The notes under the pieces were generated by a model. The model saw only the letters and a list, made by a program, of their open reading frames with translations. It was not told the DNA's origin and searched no databases. The position numbers and the translations under genes are program-made. Shown here one piece after another: positions 41,961 to 49,836 of a stretch of DNA of 64,000 nt. Every line of letters starts with the position of its first letter. Position 1 is the first letter of the stretch. The stretch is from B1SED10-225 sp964501415 (GTDB taxonomy: Bacteria > Bacillota_I > Bacilli_A > Izemoplasmatales > Izemoplasmataceae): contig CAZCSL010000002.1 in assembly GCA_964501415.1 (NCBI GenBank), positions 62,001 through 126,000 of the forward strand, in the 5' to 3' direction.

Positions 41961-42974
41961 ATGCGTTTAAAAGACATTGATAGACATAAAGAAGAAATAG
42001 TGCAAAATATTGTAATCGCCATTGACCCTAACCATGAACAGCGATCTGAAACTTATATGGAAAAGGAAAAGCGTGATATACGCTATACGCTTTTGTTTAC
42101 GATTGAAGCGATTAAAAACTTGAATGAAGCTTTGATTCTCAATTATTATCGATGGTTAATCGATACTTTATCCGCTTATGACATCGATAAGGATATTTTG
42201 TTTAACATGCATAAAGCCATCACAATCGAACTCTTTCCTTATTTATCAGCTGAAGAACACCATTTTTTAAAGTCAATCGACATTAAAAAAAGCTTACAAA
42301 TAAACGATCCTTTTGCGCTTGATAAAAACCACACCATACATAAATCTTACCTTAATGCCTTGCTTGATAAAGACCGTGCCAAAGCGGTTGCTATCGTGGA
42401 GAAACATCTAAGCGATGGTATGGATTTAAAAACCTTATACATGGACGTCATTCAAATGGCCATGTATGAAATAGGTTATTTATGGCAGCGTAAAAAAATT
42501 ACTGTGGCCGAGGAACATCTTGCTACGGTGATTACGCAGTTCGTTATTACAACTTTATATCCAAAGATATTTTCCACTCACAAAAACAATAAAAAAGTCC
42601 TGGGTGCTGGTGTTGGTAGTGAACTGCATGAAATTGGTATTCGTATGGTCATAGATTTTTTTGAAATAGATGGGTATCAAACCCAATATTTGGGTTCCAA
42701 TACCCCACCTAGGGAAATCGTTAATTATGCGATAAGCTTTCAACCTGATATCATCGCCCTATCCATTACGTTGCCGATTCACATTGATGAAATGAAAAAG
42801 ACCATTTCCTTCATTCGTTCTGAGAAACGATTGGATGACGTAAAGATTTTAGTTGGTGGGCAGCCCTTTATATATGATGATTCTTTGTATTTGCAAATTG
42901 GCGCAGATGGCTATGCCAAAAACGCCTTGGATGCCTTAAAGGAGGCTCAGCGCTTTGAAAAACAATTCACATGA
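41961..42974 (+). CDS. CarH-like cobalamin-binding sensor protein
   Basis: A 337-residue soluble protein without a DNA-binding domain. Residues 1 to about 105 are a helical domain I do not recognise. Residues about 125-205 are the four-helix B12-binding cap and 210-335 the Rossmann-like cobalamin domain. W175, E185 and H186 form W-x9-EH (LWQRKKITVAEEH), the cap motif of light-sensing CarH domains; E221, H223 and G226 form ExHxxG (ELHEIG), where His223 would be the lower cobalt ligand. Start ATG follows AAGGTGG. It overlaps the diguanylate cyclase gene by 20 bases, which implies that cobalamin state or light controls c-di-GMP. A corrinoid methyltransferase subunit is the alternative, less likely for lack of partner enzymes. 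Confidence 0.82.
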   Translation: MRLKDIDRHKEEIVQNIVIAIDPNHEQRSETYMEKEKRDIRYTLLFTIEAIKNLNEALILNYYRWLIDTLSAYDIDKDILFNMHKAITIELFPYLSAEEHHFLKSIDIKKSLQINDPFALDKNHTIHKSYLNALLDKDRAKAVAIVEKHLSDGMDLKTLYMDVIQMAMYEIGYLWQRKKITVAEEHLATVITQFVITTLYPKIFSTHKNNKKVLGAGVGSELHEIGIRMVIDFFEIDGYQTQYLGSNTPPREIVNYAISFQPDIIALSITLPIHIDEMKKTISFIRSEKRLDDVKILVGGQPFIYDDSLYLQIGADGYAKNALDALKEAQRFEKQFT

Positions 42975-43929
42975 TGCCTTTGCTTTAATCATCGATAGTG
43001 ACGCTTTTATCAAAAAATATATCGGACATCAAAATAGCCCCTTCAAGATTGGAGATAATCTAGTCCAATATGTAGAAAAATCTTCGGCGGAACGTTTTAT
43101 GAGCTTTTTACAAGAAACCAATGACCATGAACACAGTTTGGGTGGTGAAATCATCTTTAATTTAGATGATAAATTGGTGACCACTACCATCTCGATGATA
43201 CGGTTTAACGAGGATATCATTTGCTTATCGTTGAATGAATCAGAATCAACTATTCAAGTTTTAAATGAAATCATAACTATCAATAATCGCCAAACCAACA
43301 TGTTAAGGAAAGTACAAGCTGCTGCTCAACAAAGCGGGGATGATACACAAACGATTTTTTTAGAAGAGGTCACTAAGTTAAACAGCGAGCTGGTCAACAC
43401 ACAAAGAAAACTCGAGCAAAGACATCAAGAGTTATCAAAACTAAACAAAAAGTTAGATTTTTTAGGCAATACGGATTATCTAACAAAAGCAGGTAATCGC
43501 CGAAAATTTTTTAAAGATATGATTGCCCTGGCCAAACATGAAGACATCATTTTAATGATGATGGATTTCAATCACTTTAAAAGATTAAACGATGCTTCGG
43601 GTCATTCAAGGGGTGACGAAGCCTTAATCGCTTTTTGTGATTTGGTCTGGAAGTACATCGAACCTTATGAAGGCCGGTTATATCGCATCGGTGGCGATGA
43701 ATTCATCGTGGCGATTCCCGTTTCCACCAATAATGACAACCTTGATATAGAAACGTTAATCAAGCGTGTGGATAGCCTGCTTAACAGTTTTCACAAGGAC
43801 TTGTCTTTAGCTTATGGTAAAACCCTTTTAAAGAAAAACGATGCTATCGAAAAAAAGCATATTGAAAGCGTCTTGGTAAAAGTTGATAAAAATATGTATA
43901 AGCATAAATCGATACATAAAAAGCCATAA
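42955..43929 (+). CDS. PAS-like/GGDEF diguanylate cyclase coupled to the B12 sensor
   Basis: The 324 residues have an N-terminal PAS-like domain (about 5-95), a coiled coil (about 100-168, LNSELVNTQRKLEQRHQELSKLNKKL) and a GGDEF domain with intact YRIGGDEF (246-250) and MMDFNHFKRLNDASGH. No RxxD inhibitory site is visible. The start is TTG 42955 behind a perfect AAGGAGG inside the upstream gene, so translation depends on the sensor. The sensor presumably forms a complex with the PAS or coiled-coil part. No membrane segment. Confidence 0.9.
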   Translation: MKNNSHDAFALIIDSDAFIKKYIGHQNSPFKIGDNLVQYVEKSSAERFMSFLQETNDHEHSLGGEIIFNLDDKLVTTTISMIRFNEDIICLSLNESESTIQVLNEIITINNRQTNMLRKVQAAAQQSGDDTQTIFLEEVTKLNSELVNTQRKLEQRHQELSKLNKKLDFLGNTDYLTKAGNRRKFFKDMIALAKHEDIILMMMDFNHFKRLNDASGHSRGDEALIAFCDLVWKYIEPYEGRLYRIGGDEFIVAIPVSTNNDNLDIETLIKRVDSLLNSFHKDLSLAYGKTLLKKNDAIEKKHIESVLVKVDKNMYKHKSIHKKP

Positions 43930-43945
43930 TGATATGTTTATACTA

Positions 43946-43998
43946 TAAAAAAACAATCTCTTCAGTTCATTTTTGTGAACTTAAGAGATTGTTTTTTA
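43946..43998. terminator. Bidirectional terminator between the cyclase and MATE genes
   Basis: AAAAAACAATCTCTT and AGTTCA pair with TGAACT and AAGAGATTGTTTTTT; T runs lie on both strands, fitting the convergent genes. Confidence 0.9.
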
Positions 43999-44012
43999 GA
44001 TACATTTAATTA

Positions 44013-45392
44013 TTAAGCAATTTTTTGCTTTAAATCTTTCATTTCATAAAGATATACGATGAATGACAGTAAACCAGCTATAACATCGGCAAGTACAAAG
44101 GCCCACCAAACCCCGTTTAGGCCAACCCAATAGGTCAACAAGAACGCTAGGGGTATGAACAGGAAAAACTGTCTGGATAAGGCTACGAAGAATGCTCTAA
44201 CGGCATAACCCATGGCTTGATAAACACTACTAAGTAAGACTTGAAAAGATATCATGGTAAAGCCTAAGGCCACAATTCTTAAAGCCATGGTGCCATACTC
44301 GATAAAATAATTACTATTGACACTACCAGAAAACATCAGGAAAATATACTCTGAAAATATAATCACAATAATCGAAGCGCTAAAGAAGTAAATCACCAAT
44401 AGCTTGGTTGCATAATCGATAACCTCATACAACCGTTTATGAAATTTAGCACCGAAGTTGAAGCCTACAATAGGCGTTAATCCTTGTACCAAACCTAAAC
44501 CAGGCAACAAGGAAAACATAATCATTCTGGTGATAACACCGTATATCGATATATAGATGGCAGGGTCGCCAGAGGCATAGTAATTGATAAGATTGTTGAT
44601 GATAATCACTAAGATAGCCCCCAAGATATTTCTTACAAAAGTAGGTAGTCCAATGGCTGAGATTTCCCCAATCATCTTGATGTCGACTTTATACAATTTT
44701 TTCAGATTGACACTCAACGTAGAACTAGGTCGCAGTGCCATGGTAAAGATAAACACAAATGAAGCCGTTTTTGATATAACCGTAGCCAATGCAGCACCAC
44801 TAACCCCCATACCTAAACCAAAATCAAATATAAAGAATGGATCAAGAATGATGTTGAGACCTGCACCAATGATAAGTGAAATCATCGCAACATTAGCTCG
44901 GCCCTCTGCCCTGGTCAAATTATTGAACACTAATGATAATGAAAAAGGGGTTAAACCAATCAAAATGAGCCGTAAATAGTCTCTAGCATATTCGATATTT
45001 GAGGCGGTAGCACCAAAAAAGCGTAACAGATCATCTAGTAACAACAACCCTATGGTCGTGATCACAACGGATAATACCAAAGTGACTAAAATGGCCGTGT
45101 TAACAACGCGACGCATAGCATCTTCATCACCTCGACCATAAGCTCGAGAAAATACCGATGCACTCCCCATTCCAATCATCAACCCAATGGCGATGACAAT
45201 CATTTGGATCGGGAAGGCAATCGATAAAGCGCCAATGGCAATCTCACCATCAGACCAAGAAACAAATAAGGTGTCTACAAAATTATATAATGCATTGACA
45301 AACATCGCTACCGTGGCGGGGATTGATAGCTTAAATAGTAATTTCTTGACATTCATTTGCCCAAGCATTTCGCTACGTGTTTGTGGTTGCAT
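44013..45392 (-). CDS. MATE family efflux transporter
   Basis: Multidrug/toxin exporter of 459 residues with 12 predicted membrane helices in two homologous halves (PATVAMFVNALYNFVDTLFVSW, then a second start near VRNILGAILVIIINNLI). GGAGG precedes ATG 45392. It lies 55 bases downstream of, and in the same direction as, an HTH-TPR regulator. An inverted repeat flanks its -10 (45405-45428). Substrate unknown. Confidence 0.92.
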   Translation of the reverse strand: MQPQTRSEMLGQMNVKKLLFKLSIPATVAMFVNALYNFVDTLFVSWSDGEIAIGALSIAFPIQMIVIAIGLMIGMGSASVFSRAYGRGDEDAMRRVVNTAILVTLVLSVVITTIGLLLLDDLLRFFGATASNIEYARDYLRLILIGLTPFSLSLVFNNLTRAEGRANVAMISLIIGAGLNIILDPFFIFDFGLGMGVSGAALATVISKTASFVFIFTMALRPSSTLSVNLKKLYKVDIKMIGEISAIGLPTFVRNILGAILVIIINNLINYYASGDPAIYISIYGVITRMIMFSLLPGLGLVQGLTPIVGFNFGAKFHKRLYEVIDYATKLLVIYFFSASIIVIIFSEYIFLMFSGSVNSNYFIEYGTMALRIVALGFTMISFQVLLSSVYQAMGYAVRAFFVALSRQFFLFIPLAFLLTYWVGLNGVWWAFVLADVIAGLLSFIVYLYEMKDLKQKIA

Positions 45393-45404
45393 ATGAAAAA
45401 CCTC

Positions 45405-45428
45405 CGCTAACAGTATACCACTTTAGCG
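45405..45428. promoter_or_regulatory. Inverted repeat around the MATE gene -10
   Basis: CGCTAA (45405-45410) and TTAGCG (45423-45428) are exact inverted repeats 12 bases apart; the minus-strand TATACT at 45417-45412 lies between them. A likely operator or hairpin controlling the MATE gene. Confidence 0.5.
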
Positions 45429-45447
45429 AATGTTTTTAAGCAAAAGT

Positions 45448-46686
45448 TTATACTTGTTGCAGAGCTTCCAGAGCTTCAATACATTTTTGCCTTATGGATA
45501 TGGCTTCTTTATAACGGTTTTGTTTGATCTTTTCAGAAATTAACACATTGCTAAACGTCTTGATTTCTTTGATGGTACCATACCGAATTGCCATGGGCAA
45601 AGCTACAAAGTGCATATACTCTATATAGGCTTCTTCAGATTTATTGTTCAAGGTGAACATGACCTTTTCCATGGTAAATTGTCCAGGAATTTTTTTGAAT
45701 ATTTCTTCTACTTTCTTTTGTGTTTTGGAACCAAAAAATTCGTTCGCACTAATCAGGGTTTTATAATAATAACTATCGTTTTCGTCATTGACTAGATAAT
45801 TGAAAAAATCATCATCTATTGTCGTGTTTGTTTTGCGTGCCATTAAGGCATATACATAATAATAATGGTTAATGGTTCTTCTATCCATGCTTTTTTTAGG
45901 TAATGCGTTAAATAACGCTTGAGCCTTAGTGATAGATTCTTGTGCCATTAGTTCGATATGACAAAGATGCATTCTAAAAAACCTAGTGGCTTGAAAGTTA
46001 GACTTCATTAAATCCAAAATTTGGTGGTAGGCATGGGTTGCTATACCTAGATTGTCAAATTTTAAGTTGATTTTACACTTTAATTCTTGACACAAAATGG
46101 AAAAAATAGCATTAAAAGCGTGGCCCTTTTCTAAAAAACTCAATAAACCATTGGCTTTTTTAAGGTCATTTTTATAGTAGTAATGAAATGCGCTGAGCAG
46201 TGAGACAAAAATAGCACTAAAATAATCCATGTTAATAATATTGTTTAAACACCTTTGGACAATGGGTTCGCTTTCTTTTACATCCTTACTCAAAACCGAA
46301 ATAAAGAGTGTGTAAATATCATCAATAAGTTCTAAATTAAGACGTTTAACATCTTCTAAAATGGCCTCTAAAGCCGCGTAATCATACTGATAAAAGGCAT
46401 TTATAGCCTCATCAAGCACATTGCCTTTTTCTAAGCGTTGTTTCAACTCACGCAGTGGTAGACCTAGGGCTTGACCCGTCTCTTCAATAAAATAATCTGA
46501 AGGGGCAGCTTTCTGTCTTTCAAATTTTGAATTGTTGCTGTGACACGCGTTGGTTTCAATTTGAACCTGTGTTAGGCCTTTTCTTTCTCGTTGCACTTTT
46601 GCAGCGGCTGCAAGATAATTTGTTGAAGACGCCAAATGTTGATCTAGTTTCTTTTGAATCTGTTTCTCGATTTTTTTTATGTTCAT
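45448..46686 (-). CDS. HTH-TPR transcriptional regulator (Rgg/PlcR-like layout)
   Basis: A 412-residue protein. Residues about 20-85 look like an XRE-type helix-turn-helix (AAAAKVQRERKGLTQVQIETNA, ETGQALGLPLRELKQRLEKG); the rest is helical and TPR-like (YDYAALEAILEDVK, KKANGLLSFLEKGHAFNAIFSIL). This layout resembles the RRNPP peptide-sensing regulators, but sequence similarity is faint and no signal-peptide gene is seen nearby. GGAGG precedes ATG 46686. A 14-bp perfect palindrome lies about 62 bases upstream. Confidence 0.65.
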   Translation of the reverse strand: MNIKKIEKQIQKKLDQHLASSTNYLAAAAKVQRERKGLTQVQIETNACHSNNSKFERQKAAPSDYFIEETGQALGLPLRELKQRLEKGNVLDEAINAFYQYDYAALEAILEDVKRLNLELIDDIYTLFISVLSKDVKESEPIVQRCLNNIINMDYFSAIFVSLLSAFHYYYKNDLKKANGLLSFLEKGHAFNAIFSILCQELKCKINLKFDNLGIATHAYHQILDLMKSNFQATRFFRMHLCHIELMAQESITKAQALFNALPKKSMDRRTINHYYYVYALMARKTNTTIDDDFFNYLVNDENDSYYYKTLISANEFFGSKTQKKVEEIFKKIPGQFTMEKVMFTLNNKSEEAYIEYMHFVALPMAIRYGTIKEIKTFSNVLISEKIKQNRYKEAISIRQKCIEALEALQQV

Positions 46687-46709
46687 AAAAAAACCTCCTT
46701 TTACCCTAT

Positions 46710-46715
46710 ATTATA
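46710..46715 (-). promoter_or_regulatory. -10 box of the HTH-TPR gene
   Basis: TATAAT on the minus strand, 24 bases before the start codon; a -35 (CTTTAT) is weak. Confidence 0.5.
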
Positions 46716-46747
46716 GACTTATTAACAGGGGTATAAAGAGGTATTTG

Positions 46748-46761
46748 TTGAAATATTTCAA
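46748..46761. promoter_or_regulatory. Perfect 14-bp palindrome upstream of the HTH-TPR gene
   Basis: TTGAAATATTTCAA, a perfect dyad in the upstream region of the regulator gene. It is a candidate site for the regulator itself. Confidence 0.45.
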
Positions 46762-46845
46762 TAAAATTATTCCCTATGCTCACAAAACCGCTATAATATA
46801 ACGATTAAAAGCAATGCACTTAAAACAATAAAACCTAAAATACAA

Positions 46846-47469
46846 TTAGATATTTGGATATCTACACCAAGATTTCAATGGGCAAAAATCACAATTCGGC
46901 CTTCTCGCTGTACAGTGATAGCGCCCAAAAAATATCATTTGGTGATGAAGCTGAGACCATTTTTGTTTGGGAAACTTACGCATTAATTTCTCTTCTACTT
47001 TTAAAGTAGAATCAGGATTGTATGCTAACTTCAATCGTTTCGCCACACGTTCTACATGTGTATCTACCGCAATTCTTGGTACGTCATACCAAACGCTTAA
47101 GACGACGTTGGCGGTTTTTCTACCCACACCTGGCAAAGCCTCTAAGTGTGCTTGTGTTGAAGGAATGATGCCTTGATGCCTATGCTTTATGGCTTCACAG
47201 GTTTTTTTAATGTTTTTGGCTTTATTTTTATATAAGCCAATTCGCTTAATATCCGCTTCTAACGTATCTAAGGGTACATTAATATAATCGTCAATACTGC
47301 GGTATTTTTGGAACAATGAATGCGTTAGTTTGTTAACAGAAGCATCCGTACTTTGGGCGCTGAGCATCACAGCTATTAAAAGCTCTAAGGCGTTTTTATG
47401 GTTTAGCTCACATTGAGCCGTTGGATACATGTCATCTAAAGCAGCCATGATGGCTTCTACTCTTCCCAT
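46846..47469 (-). CDS. nth: Endonuclease III
   Basis: Base-excision repair glycosylase/lyase for oxidised pyrimidines. The 207 residues have the HhH motif LPGVGRKTANVVL with catalytic Lys, the Asp in AVDTHVERVAKRL, and a C-terminal 4Fe-4S cluster (C-x6-C-x2-C-x5-C). AAGGAG lies 11 bases before ATG. It overlaps the end of dnaD; dnaD-nth is the standard order. Confidence 0.97.
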   Translation of the reverse strand: MGRVEAIMAALDDMYPTAQCELNHKNALELLIAVMLSAQSTDASVNKLTHSLFQKYRSIDDYINVPLDTLEADIKRIGLYKNKAKNIKKTCEAIKHRHQGIIPSTQAHLEALPGVGRKTANVVLSVWYDVPRIAVDTHVERVAKRLKLAYNPDSTLKVEEKLMRKFPKQKWSQLHHQMIFFGRYHCTARRPNCDFCPLKSWCRYPNI

Positions 47470-48080
47470 AGCTTATAAAACTCCTTTAAAGCTTCTTTAT
47501 TTGAAGGAACGTGGTTAGATGAGGTGGCTAAGTCATTTAGTAAAATTTTATCCATAGTTTTAATAGATGGGTATTTTCTTTTCATCGCTTTGTTAGCTGC
47601 TTTTTTGATTAAATCAAAATCATATTTTTCCTCTAAAACCCAGTTTCTTACCATTTCTAAATCTAGTTGTTTTAAAGGTTTTTGTAAGATATCTTCTAAA
47701 AAATCGATGATTTTTGCTAGATCGTTCTCATGTTCACTTTGTTGTAATTGTTTTATGTGGCTAATGACTTTGGTTAGAAAATAATCGATATTAAACGTTT
47801 CACATTCTTTTCCATCATTATCTTCACTTAAATGAATCACTAAATAGCCTTTCTCGATTAAGCTGCTTAAAATGGTCTCAGCATCTTTTGATGAACTACG
47901 TAACCATTTGGCAAACTGAGAAGGACGAATGATCTTTTCGTTTTCTTGTTGCAGCGCAAAAAGTTTCAACAAAGCCATAGCCTCACGTTCGTTTAAATCG
48001 AACTTATGGTAATACTTTAAGACGAGCTTATTGAAATCAACGATGCCATCATCAATCAGTTGTTTAAGGATGTGTTTCAT
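47457..48080 (-). CDS. dnaD: DnaD-type replication initiation protein
   Basis: Primosome protein acting with DnaA and DnaB/DnaI at the origin. The 207 residues comprise an N-terminal winged helix (LNEREAMALLKLFAL, RPSQFAKWL) and a C-terminal DnaB/DnaD domain (LDLEMVRNWVLEEKYDFDLIKKAANKAM). ATG 48080 is preceded by GAGGTGG; upstream codons of the frame are not supported. It is followed by nth with overlap. Confidence 0.87.
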   Translation of the reverse strand: MKHILKQLIDDGIVDFNKLVLKYYHKFDLNEREAMALLKLFALQQENEKIIRPSQFAKWLRSSSKDAETILSSLIEKGYLVIHLSEDNDGKECETFNIDYFLTKVISHIKQLQQSEHENDLAKIIDFLEDILQKPLKQLDLEMVRNWVLEEKYDFDLIKKAANKAMKRKYPSIKTMDKILLNDLATSSNHVPSNKEALKEFYKLWEE

Positions 48081-48090
48081 AAATCCACCT

Positions 48091-48771
48091 CTAAAACTTA
48101 ATACTCTTTTTGGCAAGCTTTTTTAGTGCAATCTCAGCCGCATGTTGTTCAGCAGCTTTTTTACTTTTGCCTGTGCCTTCACCCATTAAAATATCGTCCA
48201 TATACACCCGAATTGTGAATAATTTATTGTGTGATGGCCCTTTTTCATCAAAAACCTCATAGCTTAATTGTCTTTTATCTGATTGCACCAGTTCTTGTAG
48301 GTGACTTTTAAAATCGATGAAGTTCTTTTCTTCTTCTAACTTTAACAAAGGGAATACGACTTTATCGATTACTTTATAGCACTCTTCTATGCCTTTATCT
48401 AGAAAAATCGCCCCAATAAAAGCTTCAAAGGCATCAGCCAATAAAGCCCCGCGCGTGCGGCCCCCACTTTTTTCTTCCCCATGGCCAAGTAAAAGATAAT
48501 CGCCTAAGTGACAAGCTTTAGCATACTCTACTAAAGCCGCTTCACAAACATATTTTGCTCTGATTTTAGTTAGATCTCCCTCATTGTAATGCTTATCTTC
48601 TTCATAAAGATATTTAGCAATGATGACATCTAATACGGCATCACCAACAAATTCTAAGCGTTCATTGGATTCACGTTTTTTTTCGTTCGCATAAGATGAA
48701 TGCGTTAATGCCGTTCTCAATAGCTGTTTATTGTCAAAATTTAGATTGAAAAACTTTTCCAGCCTATCCAT
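48091..48771 (-). CDS. rnc: Ribonuclease III
   Basis: Cuts double-stranded RNA in rRNA and mRNA processing. The 226 residues have the signature NERLEFVGDAVLDVI (about 38-52), the second acidic site FEAFIGAIFLD and a C-terminal double-stranded RNA-binding domain ending GKSKKAAEQHAAEIALKKL. ATG 48771 (GATAG overlaps the plsX stop) is chosen. plsX-rnc matches Bacillus order with fabD, fabG and acpA missing. Confidence 0.96.
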   Translation of the reverse strand: MDRLEKFFNLNFDNKQLLRTALTHSSYANEKKRESNERLEFVGDAVLDVIIAKYLYEEDKHYNEGDLTKIRAKYVCEAALVEYAKACHLGDYLLLGHGEEKSGGRTRGALLADAFEAFIGAIFLDKGIEECYKVIDKVVFPLLKLEEEKNFIDFKSHLQELVQSDKRQLSYEVFDEKGPSHNKLFTIRVYMDDILMGEGTGKSKKAAEQHAAEIALKKLAKKSIKF

Positions 48772-49771
48772 CTTCAGATAACTCACTTTCAATAATGGTT
48801 GATACTTTTCCAATCACATCTTGTCTTACGACGTGTGCCGCTTGCTTTATCGCATTATAAAAACCATTGGCTTGAGAGGATCCTTGAGCTTTAATCACAA
48901 CGCCTTTAAGACCGTAAATCATCGCCCCACCGATTTCTTCTGGAGCCAGACGTTTTTTAAAGCGTTTTAAGTTTTTGAGCAACAAAACAACGCCTACTTT
49001 ACCTAACAAACCACGCGTTAGTTCTTCTTTCATAATTGTCGACATACCCTTAGCCGTACCTTCAATAGTCTTCATCACAATATTGGCTGTAAATCCATCG
49101 GAAATCATAACATCACAAGGTGGGTCTAAGATTTCTTTAGGTTCGACATTGCCAACAAAATCAATATGAGCGTTGCTTTTAAATAATTCATAAACATCCG
49201 TATCTAACTTGCGACCCTTACCTTCCTCGGTACCAATGTTAATCAGGCCAACCTTAGGTTTTTCAACGCCCAAAATCTCTTTGGCGTATATACTAGCAAA
49301 ATAAGCTTGTTGAACCATGAACTCGGGTTTAATTTCTAAGTTGCCACCACTATCTAACAAGATAAATTGTTTATGTGAAGCCGTTGGTAATACGGGTGCA
49401 ATAGCGGTTCGTTTCATGGTTTTCATGCGCCCCACCAAAATATGAGCTCCCGCAATTAAAGCTTGCGTAGCTCCGCTAGAAACAATCGCATCATTTTCGT
49501 TTTTCCGCACACTGCTTAAAGCCATGGCCATCGAGGATTTTCGGTTACTTCTGATTGCTTTTATGGGATCTTTTTCCCCCATATCGATAACCCCATCGCT
49601 TTGAACAACGTTGATCCGCTCGTGATTGTTTAAAAAGGGTTCAATTTGCGCTTTGTCTCCATAAAGCGTAATCTCAATATCAGAGATATCTGCGATGGCT
49701 TGCATCGCTCCGGTTACTTGTTCTTTAGGTGCAAAGTCTCCACCCATGGCATCAATTGCAATTTTAATCAT
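48764..49771 (-). CDS. plsX: Phosphate acyltransferase PlsX
   Basis: Makes acyl-phosphate from acyl-ACP for phospholipid synthesis. The 335 residues begin MIKIAIDAMGGDFAPKEQV and contain SNRKSSMAMAL, SSGATQALIAGA, GTEEGKGRKLD and SDGFTANIVMKTIEG. FapR, FabD and AcpP genes usually near it are absent here, although fakA lies close by, so exogenous fatty acids could feed the pathway. Confidence 0.95.
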   Translation of the reverse strand: MIKIAIDAMGGDFAPKEQVTGAMQAIADISDIEITLYGDKAQIEPFLNNHERINVVQSDGVIDMGEKDPIKAIRSNRKSSMAMALSSVRKNENDAIVSSGATQALIAGAHILVGRMKTMKRTAIAPVLPTASHKQFILLDSGGNLEIKPEFMVQQAYFASIYAKEILGVEKPKVGLINIGTEEGKGRKLDTDVYELFKSNAHIDFVGNVEPKEILDPPCDVMISDGFTANIVMKTIEGTAKGMSTIMKEELTRGLLGKVGVVLLLKNLKRFKKRLAPEEIGGAMIYGLKGVVIKAQGSSQANGFYNAIKQAAHVVRQDVIGKVSTIIESELSEDG

Positions 49772-49836
49772 GCTTACACCTCAATTATTATGATTATCGT
49801 ATACCCATTATAGCATAAAATTATCGCTTCTTCGTT

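Noticed and set aside
44584..44979. 131-codon plus-strand frame opposite the MATE gene
   Set aside because: Shadow of the MATE transporter, with no start signal or recognisable protein.
46791..46850. Hydrophobic micro-ORF on the minus strand after nth (reads ILGFIVLSALLLIVIL then stop)
   Set aside because: It reads like a membrane helix, but no ATG, GTG or TTG with a ribosome binding site precedes it in frame, and a TGA lies just upstream.
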